A stretch of DNA of 64,000 nt from Ditylenchus dipsaci (taxonomy: Eukaryota > Nematoda > Chromadorea > Rhabditida > Anguinidae). Both the position numbers and the translations under genes were made by a program. The notes under the pieces were generated by a model. It saw nothing but the letters and a program-made list of their open reading frames with translations, searched no databases and was not told the DNA's origin. Location of the stretch: NCBI GenBank assembly GCA_004194705.1, contig SADC01000189.1, forward strand, positions 186,001 to 250,000, given 5' to 3'. Positions 47,510 through 58,279 of the stretch are shown one piece after another (positions within the stretch are counted from its first letter, which is position 1; every line of letters starts with the position of its first letter).

Positions 47510-48399
47510 AGCAGAATTTAAACTATCAAACTTTTGCATCGACGCAGGCAGGTATTCTTTTACGCCAACTTTCGATCGCCGAGGCGAACAAATTCACACC
47601 AAATTAAATTGGTTTACTGCACCCTGTAAAGCATTTATGGCAATTTAGTTTTCATTCGAAAGTTTGTCTTCGTGGCTACAAAATGAGGGATGAACGAGAT
47701 AGTTTCGTTGAGCACAAAAAAGATTTGACTGTTTTAATAATTTTTATTCAGTTTCCTTGACTTTTTTAATGTTTTTCAGATTTTGTCCTCAAAAAAGACT
47801 TTCATTCAAATAGTCATATCTTTTGGTAGATGAAACGAAATTTTTTTAGCGCGTATGTTTTAGTGTTCAGTCAGGGCTTTCAGATTGTGTATTTGCTTTG
47901 AAGATACCGTATTTCCTATAATAAGCGCCCCCGCTCTAATAAGCGCACCACCGATGCGTGTTTTCAACATTAGGCATTCATAAATCAGAAAATACGATAC
48001 AAAGACTTCGGATTTTAAAAAGTAACCCATAATGTGGGGTTCTTGAATTTTTTTTAACAAATCTTACAAATGATGAAGAATTCGTTTTGTATTGGCCAGT
48101 TGACAATAGATTGTTTGCAGACTCAAATCGCCCAACACTACTAGCTCTGTAAGAGCTATTTATGGAGAAGTTGTAGACCATTTAGACTTGAAAAAATTAA
48201 ACTATAGAAACTAATTATTGGTCTCTCAAGAAAATACTTCAGCTAAATTTCTTTATGCATTTTTCTCTGATCAACACTCGCTTTTCCTAGTGATGAACAC
48301 TCACTTTCCCGAGGGTAGTAAGTGTTGCTTTGAACTTAGAATTTCACGGCCAACACGATGGCGCATAAAAATTTAGAAAAAGTTGGAATGAGATTGTGA

Positions 48400-48910
48400 A
48401 AGGTGCGTAGGCGTTTGTCCCAAAAAGTGCATAAATGCACTTTTTGGGTCAAACGAATAACGTAATTCGTTTGACCCAAAAAGTGCACTTTTTTGAAAAT
48501 CCTGTCATCGTACAGTTGCGTATTTTTCATGGTTCAATTTTTCAAAAACGATGAAAAGTGTAGGGGCCAAGGCTGACCCTTTGTACACACCTGCCTGCCT
48601 TCGGCAGGCACCCTAATTCAATAGGAAGCCCCTTTGGGGTACATTGTTCGGGCCAAGGGCTGACCCTTTATACACACCAGTCAAATTGTCACACAAATTC
48701 TCAAGTCCACACAAATTCTCTCATCTGAACCGAAATTATGTCAATACAAAGGTAAAATTGGGTAAAATCGAGATAAAATTGGTATTAATGTGCAACTGTA
48801 CGATGGCAACATTTTCAAAAAAGTGCACTTTTTGGGACAAACGAATTACGTAATTCGTTTGTCCCAAAAAGTGCATAAATGCACTTTTTGGGACAAACGC
48901 ACCTACGCCA
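48400..48910. repeat. Large palindrome with nested hairpins
   Basis: Arms pair GTGCGTAGGCGTTTGTCCC with its inverse near 48890-48910. Each arm has its own hairpin of CAAAAAGTGCATAAATGCAC. Between the arms (48560-48690) a short direct duplication of GCTGACCCTTTRTACACACC occurs. Confidence 0.6.
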
Positions 48911-49124
48911 TTGTGAAAACCTCTGCAGAAAGTAGGCCATTTTGGATACTTCAACCACCAGAATTTTTATAAAATTTATATGGTACTCGCCGAAATTCCT
49001 ATTTTACCCAGACGTAAAAACAATGAAAATTGTGGGTGCAATCAGTACTACCGATTGCGCACAAATTTAGCAGAGTGATGATAGTTTCACAGAAAATTTA
49101 TGATTTTCTCTCAAAGATCTAGTT

Positions 49125-49270
49125 TCTGGATATCCTTGTTTTCGACACTTAAAAGGCCATACTTTACTTACAAATCATTTCTAGCTAAATGGTCAAAAGA
49201 AAATTACAGAAAAAAATCTTGTGGTTATTTCGGCACCGAATACAGCAATACTTTTATGCAAAATTAATTA
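49125..49270. repeat. Left arm of 3-kb inverted repeat (right arm 51885-52040)
   Basis: TTTCTGGATATCCTTGTTTT and TTTCTAGCTAAATGGTCAAA here occur inverted at 51950-52035. The two arms enclose the chain of TTAA elements, so those appear to have inserted into, or expanded within, an older foldback element. Confidence 0.5.
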
Positions 49271-49305
49271 TGCAAAATTAATATATACCAAAATTAATAT
49301 ATTAA

Positions 49306-49899
49306 AGGAGGGGGAACTTCCTATAGGCATCGTCTATCGGTCACAGGTTCGATTCCACTGAGTGCACACCCTATTTTTTTGTTCCACTTTTTAGCAACTT
49401 CGACGACTTCTACGATCGAAAACTATCGAGCAGTCGATTGAAACCATTTCCAGCACTGTTTTACTGTCAGCAAATGCTCTATTGACAGACCTGTGTAGGA
49501 TGGCATGGAAATGGACATCATAATTTTTTTTAAATTCTGGCTCTAACTAAATATTACTTTTTTCGCTGTGTGATAGCTCAAACAGAAGTTTAGAATCTTG
49601 GCTACGTCTTGGTATATGAAACTTGTGATTTGTAGAAAAAAGTCAGAAAATATCAAACAAACCAGAAAGCGAAAACTCTCAAAAACGATAGATTTTCGGA
49701 AATTTAGCCTATTTTAGCTTGGATATAAGCTCCAGTAGGTGTGAAAGCCTGTGCTGATGATCTTATTAGATAGCCAAGAGTGTCAGGATTATTTTGACAC
49801 AAAAGTTGCAAATTAAAGGATATAAAAAATAAGGTTATAAGCTAGTGGTAGTCGAACCCTTGACATAGGCGATAATCGTACAGGAAGTTCCCCCTCCCT
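49306..49899. mobile_element. 594-bp TTAA-flanked element
   Basis: Homologue of 14201-14805. Ends AGGAGGGGGAACTTCC and inverse, with TTAA on both sides. A B-box-like GGTTCGATTCC lies near 49350. No ORF. Confidence 0.7.
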
Positions 49900-49981
49900 T
49901 TAATATATTTGGTAAGTTGTAACGCCCAAACACCCCAGCTAAAAATAATTTTTGACAAAATCACACCAAGTGTAGCCTTAA

Positions 49982-50212
49982 AGGGCCATTGCCGTCTCCG
50001 ACAACGGTTGTCCCCGCCAATTCAAATTTTTTTCTTCATCATTGCATTAAAGTACGGATTTTTCAACTTGGTTTCTAACAAAACTGTACCTAAAATTAAC
50101 TTCTAGGCCTTGTTTTGTTAGAAACCCAGCTGAAAAATCCGTACAGAAGTTGAATGATTAGGCAAAAAATTTGAATTGGCGGGGACAATTCAAAACAGGT
50201 GGCAGTGGCCCT
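49982..50212. mobile_element. TTAA-flanked palindrome, first of a chain of three
   Basis: AGGGCCATTGCCGTCTCCG left end; right end GGCAGTGGCCCT. Its right TTAA (50213-50216) is the left TTAA of the next element. Confidence 0.75.
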
Positions 50213-50444
50213 TTAAAGGGCCTGACCTCTTCCTACTCGGTGGTCCCCGCCAATTCAAAAATTTTCCCTTGATCATTGGACTTCTGTACGGATTTTTCCG
50301 CTGGGTTTCTAACAAAACTAAGCCTAAAATTTGATTTCAGGCCTAGTTTTGTTAGAAACGTGGCGGAAAAATCCGTACAGAAGTCCAATGATCGAGAGAA
50401 AATTTTTGAATTGGCGGGGACCACCGAGTAGGAAGAGGTCAGGC

Positions 50445-51470
50445 GGGTACACGACAAAATACCGCGGCGACAAAAGACCGCCTACGACAAAACACCGCCG
50501 CGACAAAACACCGCGGGACAAAACACCGCCTACGACAAAACACCGCCGGACATAACACCGCCTACGACAAAACACCGCCGCTATAATTAACTACGAATCT
50601 GAGCGATTCTTTAAGCTCAAATATTTTTTCTTCTACAATTAATATTTGCCAGCAATTCGAGATGGATGAACTAACTCCTGCTATTCCTACTTCCTTGGAG
50701 GTATTCTGCACATAAATGGTATATGTTACACGTGTCTGTTTTAGAGCATAACTATTCCTCAGTCTTACCAAGTTTATGAAGCGGTCCATGGTCGCGAGCC
50801 TGACAAGTGGTTGCTGGCAGATTCTGGTTACGACAAAGTGATCGCGGGACGAATTTTGATATTTGGCCGAAAAAGCTACACGCAGTGGATGTCGACAGTC
50901 AAAAAGATATTTGTCGATGGACATTTCGGATTTCACCTCCTCTCTTGAACAAGTTCTTTTTTATTTTGACCCATTGGCTTTGTTATTGAATTTTTTTTAC
51001 TACAGGTCTTTGTGGTTCTTGCTAAAAGAAATGAGTACGTGTTCCCCATCGCAACTGCTTTGCTCCCGAACAAAAGAGCTATCACATACCGGATATTCTT
51101 CCAAATGCTGCATGAAGCGTTTCCTCAGCTGAGTCCTCAAGGAATCTCTTGTGACTACGAACTAGCCATTCAGAATGCAGCACGTGGAGAATGGGAGGAT
51201 GTCTCGATTGATGGATGCTATTGGCACCTCTGCTCTAACCTATATAACCTATATATATAATCTTTAGTTCACAACTATGGTCTAGTCAAACAATAATATC
51301 TCAAAGGTTTTGATCATCTCGAGGTAGAATACATAGCGGCGGTGTTTTGTCGTAGGCGGTGTTATGTCCGGCGGTGTTTTGTCGTAGGCGGTGTTTTGTC
51401 CCGCGGTGTTTTGTCGCGGCGGTGTTTTGTCGTAGGCAGTTTTTTGTCCGCGGTATTTTGTCCTGACCCC
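50445..51470. mobile_element. Mutator-like element with tandem-repeat TIRs and transposase remnant
   Basis: 1026 bp flanked by exact GGTCAGGC (50437-50444 and 51471-51478). Left end GGGTACACGACAAAATACCG; right end inverse of GGGGTCAGGACAAAATACCG. Each TIR (about 130 bp) is an array of ACGACAAAACACCGCCGC-type units. It encodes part of a MULE transposase, which ties this architecture to the Mutator superfamily. Confidence 0.85.
50880..51260 (+). pseudogene. MULE transposase core, truncated and frameshifted
   Basis: Readable segments: a VDG...F-like first-Asp region near 50910 (frame broken just after VDG), then, after a probable intron ending TACAG near 51005, VLAKRNEYVFPIATALLPNK, TYRIFFQMLHEAFP, ISCDYELAIQNAARGE and GCYWHLCSN. 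This follows the MULE DDE domain order: first Asp, second Asp in the DxE context, then the C-x2-H motif. The last catalytic Glu region is missing. Confidence 0.75.
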
Positions 51471-51485
51471 GGTCAGGCCCTTTAA

Positions 51486-51718
51486 AGGGGCATGCCCACG
51501 CTAATAAGAGGTGGTGCCCGGGAATTCAAAAAAAATTCCTAATCATTGAACTTCTTTACGGATTTTTCGTCTTGGTTTCTAATAAAACAATTCCCAGAAT
51601 TTGATTTTAGGTATGGTTTTGTTAGAAACCAAGTTCAAAAATCCGTACAGAAGTTCAATGATTAGGAATTTTTTTTGAATTCCCGGGCACCACCTCTTAT
51701 TAGCGTGGGCATGCCCCT
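51486..51718. mobile_element. TTAA-flanked palindrome, third of the chain
   Basis: AGGGGCATGCCCACGCTAAT and inverse; TTAA at 51482-51485 is shared with the previous element, and TTAA at 51719-51722 follows. Confidence 0.75.
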
Positions 51719-52239
51719 TTAAAGTCACACCTTTTCATAAAAAGTGTGAGGCGTGGCTTTTGAAAACACTGATGCAAATTTACCACGCTGGACACGAATT
51801 CGGTGTCAGAATCAAGGGTTTTCTTAACGGGAATGAAGTTATAAAAAGTTGCGTTACAACTTATATATTGATTTTGCATAATTTGTCGCAATTTTATAAT
51901 AAACTGTTGCTGTATTTAGTGCCAAAAAACCGCAAGAATTTGTTTGTTCATTTCCTTTTGACCATTTAGCTAGAAGTGATTTTTAGGCAAAGTTTTAGCC
52001 TTTTTAGTGTGGAAAACAAGGATATCCAGAAATGTTTCCTGCTATGTTTTGGTTTTAAGCTGGTAAAAAACCACCTTGATATGCATTTTTGTTCAATAGT
52101 TTGACTTTTGCCTTGGTCCTCCTGGGTAAACCAACCTGAAAGGGTGTCTACATACCATAACAGGATAGGAACACTGTATATAACGGTATTCCACCCGTTT
52201 TGGTCACTGCAGCTAAGAAAAAAGAGCCTCTATATGTTT

Positions 52240-52410
52240 TTATGATCAAGAGTACCTCTCGGAATCATGTCTAAGGTAAATGGGTGCGCCCATCTCTTGG
52301 GGGCTTGGTGGCTTGGAGATGAGATGCGCACACACACATACCTTAGACACAAATCACTTGAAAGTGACTCTGGATGCATAAAAAGGCATGCATACCAGAG
52401 TTTTTTTATG
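52240..52410. repeat. Dispersed repeat (GCGCGCATCTC family)
   Basis: GGAATCATGTCTAAGGTAAA with an inverted ACACATACCTTAGACAC arm. Related to 26740-26880 and 31440-31610. Confidence 0.5.
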
Positions 52411-52599
52411 CGGTAGGCCCTACTTGAGTAAATTATGTCCAAATCCCATCTTTTGTGGAGTCTTTAGGTTCTTGTCGAGGTCCGTTTACATTGGTTCACT
52501 GAGAAAAAATATGCGGCGAAATTTTAGCCCGGCGAAATCATGTCCGCGTTCTCATAAATTACAACAAGCGGTAAACGTAAATCAAAATTTTATGTTTGG

Positions 52600-52712
52600 T
52601 GACGAAACGTCCCTTTTAATTGGCAGGTGACGAAGCGTCCCGTTTTGATAGGAGGCGACGAAACGTTTCGTTTGAGTATAAGTGACGAATCTGTCGAGGT
52701 GACGAAACGTCC
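52600..52712. repeat. Tandem GGTGACGAAACGTCC units
   Basis: Four or five variants of a 15-25 bp unit. It resembles one terminal array of the tandem-TIR elements, but no inverted partner or TSD was found. Confidence 0.5.
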
Positions 52713-53203
52713 GTGTTCGTTATATTAGAGAGAATAAGGTAAAATGAAAAGTTATAGCAGAATTAAGTCAGCCTTTTTCCCCTTGTGGTGAGAGACATAG
52801 TTAAAGAATGTGCACCTTTAATTTTGGAGGGATAGCCTACTCACATGAAGACTTTTCACTATGGAAAATTCGGTGTAGACAACAAAGTTTTTCAGAGGTG
52901 AAAACTAATTATAATGTTAAAAGTAAACGCATTGATGTCATTAAAAGTTCAACTCTCGTCACTAGTCTCCGCCCTCCGAAATCCCCTTCCGGAACATTTC
53001 AAGGAGGGAAACAACATATGCTCATAAAATCATTATCTCTAACACATACATTGGCCAGTGGGTTTGAAAATAGGACTAACTTAATAAATACAAATGTGAA
53101 TAATTCAGAGCTTTATCAATTGAGACTTGACTCATGAACAATAACCCATTTGATCAGAATTCGACACAATATAATAAAGTAACAACAATCTGAAATTCTA
53201 TCC

Positions 53204-54356
53204 TTATGCTTCGCATTCTTCCATCTTACATTGGCTGATAACCTCCTGGGCGACTTCTTCGGCGATTTCCTAAACAAAAAGACCATGATTAAGATTTAAG
53301 CACTTACTGACTTACAGGTTTGATGAGATCTTTAGTGGCATACTGCAACGTAGCATTGTAGGCATGAATGATGGTTGTATCAAACCTGGAAAATTGATAA
53401 ATACTGACAGGATGAGAAACAATAAATTTGTTAAAACATACAAAGGAATAGAATTTCTTGCAAGCAATCGAATACAGTTGGCAGCTCTAGCAATAGCATC
53501 CCTTGTGTCAGGTGATATTGTCTCCAAATCTTCCACATACCCACCAGTCTGCCCTTCTTCTAGAGTCATTAGACGAGAGATCCAAACATATCCATTGCAA
53601 CCGAGAATTATTGAAGCTCCAAAATGAAGATTGCAGAAGTGAGACTTGCGGCGCTTGACGAGATGGGGCAACACCTTGACCAGTACTCCTTGACCAAGTT
53701 TTCCATATTTCAAACTACGAGTATGCAGAGATAGTGAACCATCCTGAAAGCAGGTTTGCACCTCGGCACTCACCTTAAAACAACAGAATAGGAGGTGAAA
53801 AAACCAAACTGCGCTTACCAGATCACCCTCTCGAAGATATTCACGCATGGCTAGCTCATCTTCAATGGACTTTCGGCGCAATTCACCACCTTGACAATAT
53901 TAAAATTCGAGCAGCAACTGGATGCAAATGTGACAAATTACCTGGTAAGTTGACACTGCCTAACAACAAGATGCTGTTAAGGCGACTATTAGTTTCAACT
54001 TTCCATCGCTTCTGCTGAACCTCAACGATACGTCCGACCACAACATCTCCGATTTCACCTGCAGAAAACTTCCGCGATTTTTTCGAAAAATTAAATAAAA
54101 ACACACCTTGATAGCGACTCTTTACTGGTTTCACACGGATCAGTTTGTTAACTTGTTCAATTACTCCAGCTGCTGACGAGAAAAGTTTGTCTTCTTTAAC
54201 AAATGTTCCATGACCACGCATATATCCTCGAGCTGTGCTCACCAAAGCTCCTGGAATAGTGATCTCTGACTGATCAACCACTCTCTTATCTGACAACACA
54301 ATATTTGGAGCTAGCACTGTTTTACTAGATGCAGGTGCCGATATTTCAATAGACAT
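53204..54356 (-). CDS. EXOSC2: Exosome complex component RRP4 (EXOSC2)
   Basis: S1/KH cap subunit of the RNA exosome, in nucleus and cytoplasm, guiding RNA into the RRP41/42 ring. ATG at 54356 gives MSIEISAPASSK. The N-terminal domain carries ARGYMRGHGTFVKEDKL. The S1 domain is split by short introns (VGRIVEVQQKRWKVETNSR; LRRKSIEDELAMREYLREGD). Then come LHTRSLKYGKLGQGVLV and the KH region with ILGCNGYVWI. The last exons end EIAEEVAQEVISQCKMEECEA and TAA at 53204-53206. About 300 residues, as in other animals; no frame break. It lies 231 bp downstream of the LanC-like gene on the same strand. Confidence 0.95.
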
Positions 54357-54476
54357 TGTCTTGGATAAACCTAAGGAAGGCAGAAAAATTATTATAAGGA
54401 GACAATAGCTAACGCTGATTTACAAAAAAAGTGTTTGCAACTAATTGTCGACAAAAAACAAGAAAAACAATAAAAC

Positions 54477-54482
54477 TTTATT
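54477..54482 (-). terminator. Poly(A) signal of LanC-like gene
   Basis: AATAAA on the minus strand, about 106 nt past the LanC-like stop codon and only about 120 nt before the RRP4 start codon. Confidence 0.6.
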
Positions 54483-54587
54483 CGCAAGCGAAATCCAACA
54501 GCATAAACAGCGAGGCTTGGATAGAACCAATATCACACATTATTGAGATTATTCAGAAAAAAATTGGTGAAAGAATCGGCCAAAACA

Positions 54588-56305
54588 CTAGGTAGATTCT
54601 GTATTTTCTCGACGGTTAAACGGAATTGGAACCATAGGAAACTGGGCAAACATCGGATTAGCCAGATCGGAGAGGAAGCAAAGAGAGCCAGCCCAACCTT
54701 CGAACAATGACAGAGGTGCGTCAGGCGTCCTAGCCAATTTCTAAAGCATCAGTGGTGAAATTATCTTGAAAAACATTAAAATACCTGATATCCTGAATTC
54801 ATCATTATAGCAGCAAAAGACTTGGCACGCAGAACGAAATTTTCCTCTTGAGTTAAGCGATACATCAACAAGAAGGCATAAGCATTGCCAGAAACACCGT
54901 GGCAGATTCCCGGTCCTTTGCGTAAAATTCCTTTCAACCAGATACATTCTGCACATTTCCTAGCAGCCTATTATTTAGATGTTTTAATAAAGTCGCTAAA
55001 ACAAAAGACATCTGACCTGAAGATACTTGTCCTTTTCCAAGACAATATAGGCAGAGATGAGAAGATGAATAACTCCAGCAGCTCCGTGGCACCAATGAAC
55101 CAACTCATAATTACCACTGCCTAATAATAAGTGATCATCTAAAACTTTGCAAACACACAGAAAAGCATACCAATGCGAGACGTAGACGAGGGAAAATTTC
55201 CATCCTCCGATTGCGTACTAAGCAACCAATCCAAAGTTTCAACGACATCTTGCTTGGAAGAATCATCGAGTAAGTCCCAGAAGCTATATAAAAATTTGGT
55301 GAGCGAAGGTTTTTGAGTAGAAGAGAGGCCATACCCGAATAAGATTTGCAAAATTCCAGAAAGCCCATGAGCGGCACCCAAATACTCTTTGTCATGCCAG
55401 TAAAATGTTAACGGATGTGGAGATTTGTTACGCATTGAATTCATACGCCCAGATTTGATAATGACCTCCAGAATTTGACAGACAGCAACATCGGAAATGA
55501 CTTCACAACCGGTCTCAAACCTAAAAATCAAAATTTCACTTAATCACGATATAAAATGATAGTGCAATCTACCTCAGCGTTAAAATGGAAGCCAAAAATC
55601 CAGCTCTCCCATTAAAGAGCTAAAGGAATTGAGTGTAATGAAAAAAGATTGAAGCATTATATGTTCGATACCTCATCCTCGACTGCCGATCTGCTGCTAG
55701 AACTTACAAAATGGTCCACCATTTTTCTGATCTTGACAATTGCTTCTGTCGTTGATTTCTTGCCAATACAGTCACTGATAGTTTGAATTGTTAGCAGACC
55801 CAAATCTCCAGTCAAATATCGAGCGGAACGATCATTCACAACATCCTAGATTTGATCGTTCCATTTACTTACCTCAAAATAGGACAAAACACAAACCTGG
55901 GAATGAGACATCTGCATTCGAAGGAAATTGTTGCAATTTTCAACGCATTTTTCCGGACTGAACCATTGGATGAGCTTAGCACAACGCAAGAAAGAATAGC
56001 CGATTCCACCGACACCAGTATATGGACCACCTAAAAAGAAAGTGCACAACTTGGAAATTTGCTCACTGCCCAGAAACATACTTTCGTTGCTTTCTTCAAC
56101 AGACAAGAACACAGGCCTATTGGATAAGCGATGCATGACGTGTTTGATGTTTTTCTCCAACCAGGTGTCAGTGACGATTTCAGCCAATTCTTCAGCTTTA
56201 TTCCAATAAGGATTTGGCAAATACCTGAAAAAATTGTCTTAAATGATTTACTTAAAAATTACCCCAAAATTACCTTTTGTGAGAAGTATGAAATGAAATT
56301 TCCAT
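54588..56305 (-). CDS. LANCL: LanC-like protein (LANCL family)
   Basis: Eukaryotic lanthionine synthetase C-like protein, an alpha/alpha-barrel zinc protein that adds glutathione to dehydroamino acids. ATG at 56303-56305 ([11 protein letters not shown]) splices to [17 protein letters not shown]. Later exons give [58 protein letters not shown] and the end [16 protein letters not shown]. The zinc ligands known for the family are present: Cys of WCHG and Cys-His of ICHG. About 400 residues over about nine exons with introns near 50 nt. A 51-nt candidate intron after VEESNE keeps the frame, so it may be retained or spliced. TAG at 54588-54590. No frame break. Confidence 0.95.
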
Positions 56306-56470
56306 ATTAGCGGCAGATTCGGTAAGCTCGTTATTTATCTTCTTTTTCGTTCTTGACAAAAACCCGAACAAATACCCATGAAATGAATAATTTGATCTGT
56401 AAGAATTCATTTCTAGAACTAGTATTAGTAGGATGGTTTTTTCGGCCCACGTATAAATCTGGCAAAAAGG

Positions 56471-58279
56471 CAGTGTTTCCAAAATGAAAAATGAAAATCA
56501 AAATGAAAATGAAAACTTTTTAAAATGAAAATGAAAATGAAAAATGAAAAAGGAAATGAAAATTTTCATTTTTCACTGAAAATTTCATTTTTCATTGAAA
56601 ATTTTCATTTTCATTCTGCTAACTGTACATATTGATTTCATTAATGTCTAATTTTCATTTCCCTTTTTTCCTACTCAGCTCTGAAACTACGGACAATACC
56701 TCGGTCCGGGTCTCGGACTCCGGGATAACATCTCAGGCAATTTTTTAGCTAGAATCTTGGTACCGAGATCCCGGTTCTAGAATTGTGAAATTTCGGTTTA
56801 GTACACTAGGATATAAAATTTCTTGATCTCAAAATCTTGATTATATAGGAAGCGGACAGTTGTTAGAAACTAGTTTTCCAGGGTTGGCCCGTGCACCAAC
56901 TTAACCAACTGGTCATCCACTTGGATAAAAAAAATTTTTACGTTTTTGGCTTCCAAAACTTGTTTTCTGCCATTATTCGGGCATTCTAAAGATGGTTTGA
57001 CAGCAGTGAAATCACGTTTTGATGGTATTGTTACAGTTGTTGTAAATCTTGCAAAACCCGATTTTTTACTACTGTGAAACCATCTCTAGAACGCTCGAAT
57101 TAGTCAGAAAACAAGTTTTGGAACCCAAAAGCGTGTAAAAATTTTTTTGATCCAAGTGGACGACCACTTGGTTTAGTTGGTGAATGGGACATCCACATAT
57201 TCAGCAGTCTAATGGTCTAATATATTCAATGGTCCAATATACAACTTGGGTGTGTAGACCCCCTTGGAAAGTACCATCTAGGTACCACTCCCACAAGTCA
57301 CCTTAAAATATTTTTTGACAAAGTTTGGGACTACTGGAGAATACGGTGCTCCCAAAAGGCCTTGGTCCCCCTGTTTTTTTTTCATGATTTTTCCTTGGTC
57401 CCCCTGTTAATTTTTAGGATCATTCTGGGAGCACCGTGTTCTCCAGTAGAACCCAAAGTTTCAAGCCCATTCCTTTAAATTACCTATGCCTTCCAAAGCT
57501 ATCGAGAAAAAAACAAAGCACATTCGACCGCATAACTTTATTTCAACATATACGGGATAACAACAACTCAATAATTTTTTTAACGCTTGCGCTGGCCCCT
57601 CCTTCGCGAGCTTCTTTCGGCTTGGGCGGCAGGATCACTCCGTCATACTTCTGCTGGAACCATTTGACTGCCTAGTCTTTGCCACAACGATGAGATGCAC
57701 CCTGAAATGAGAGCTATATATACAGCTTCCGATTAGTCTAATCAAAAGAATTGCATACCACACGACCCTGAGCTCTGCGACGCTTAGCAACCCAGCGACC
57801 AGCACGGTCAAGCACCACGTAGAAGTCCGTTCCAAAGATCCCGATTGATGGGTTGTACAAAAGAGAATGTGCTGCCAACCTTGTCCATACGATGACGCGA
57901 AATATCCACCATATTGAAGCTTGCATGACACTTGACCCAACAGAAGCTATACACCTAGAAAAGTTATAAAACAAATGAGACCGATCACAATTTCTGGCAA
58001 TGGAGAAAAGAATAAGTCGGGGACAACTCAAAAGAGGAGATAAAAATCCATTTGATGGAATGAAAATGAAAGCTTTTAATGAAAACGAAAATTTTCAGTG
58101 AAAAATGAAATTTTCAATGAAAAATGAAAATTCTCGTTTTTCATTTGATGAAAATGAAAATTTTCATTTTCATTTTCCTCTTTCAAAATGAAAATGAAAA
58201 TGAAAATTTCATTTTCATTCAAATTTTCACTGAAATTTTCATTTTTCATCGTGTTTTCATTTTCATTTTGGAAACACTG
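56471..58279. mobile_element. 1.8-kb hAT-like element carrying an RPL11 fragment
   Basis: Ends CAGTGTTTCCAAAATGAAAA and TCATTTTGGAAACACTG, flanked by exact CAAAAAGG (56463-56470 and 58280-58287). Both subterminal regions are AAAATGAAAATG-rich. Inside are a palindrome at 56884-57190 (CCAAGTGGACGACCACTTGG type), a second at about 57327-57450 (TACTGGAGAATACGGTGCTC and inverse), and a broken RPL11 segment. No transposase was recognised. It lies between the divergent LANCL and GPAT start codons. Confidence 0.8.
57548..57957 (-). pseudogene. RPL11: Ribosomal protein L11 (uL5) fragment inside hAT element
   Basis: The minus strand reads [19 protein letters not shown], then RRRAQGRV, a 57-nt intron (57702-57758, GT-AG), then VKWFQQKYDGVILP. 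These match the conserved C-terminal part of eukaryotic RPL11. The exon 5' of PSIGIFG is out of frame, a TAG interrupts the segment just before VKWFQQ, and the normal stop is lost. The intron shows it was copied from genomic DNA, not from mRNA. It is non-functional. Confidence 0.8.

Larger units (their letters stand above)
46128..47626. mobile_element. Tc1/mariner-like element interrupted by two transposons
   Basis: Left end CAGGATGCGGGAAAAGTCCT after TA. The body matches the 316-bp element at 25602-25917 in order (GCACAAGATGCATTAGGCAG, ACTTTTGCATCGACGCAGG, CGCCGAGGCGAAC). It is broken by a Harbinger element (46216-46985) and a hAT element (47030-47509). It ends earlier than the intact copy, at CACCCTG before TA. 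Confidence 0.75.
50217..51481. mobile_element. TTAA-flanked palindrome split by a Mutator-like element
   Basis: Left end AGGGCCTGACCTCTTCC; right end interrupted as GGAAGAGGTCAGGC, insertion, then GGTCAGGCCCT. Removing 50445-51470 and one 8-bp duplication restores the exact inverse of the left end. Confidence 0.8.
44093..53203. other. Transposon-dense intergenic block
   Basis: About 9 kb between the unnamed gene and RRP4 with no host exon chain. It holds an inverted pair near 44225-44310 and 44855-44935 (GGCGCGTATAAACCTGG type), a hairpin at 45083-45167, and the elements listed separately. 45.2-45.8 kb and 52.75-53.2 kb show nothing recognisable beyond short unsupported ORFs. Confidence 0.55.

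Noticed and set aside
52808..53137. 109-residue plus-strand ORF beside RRP4
   Set aside because: No recognisable domain, no splice context, and low-complexity Ser/Asn composition; could be chance in a region with few stops.
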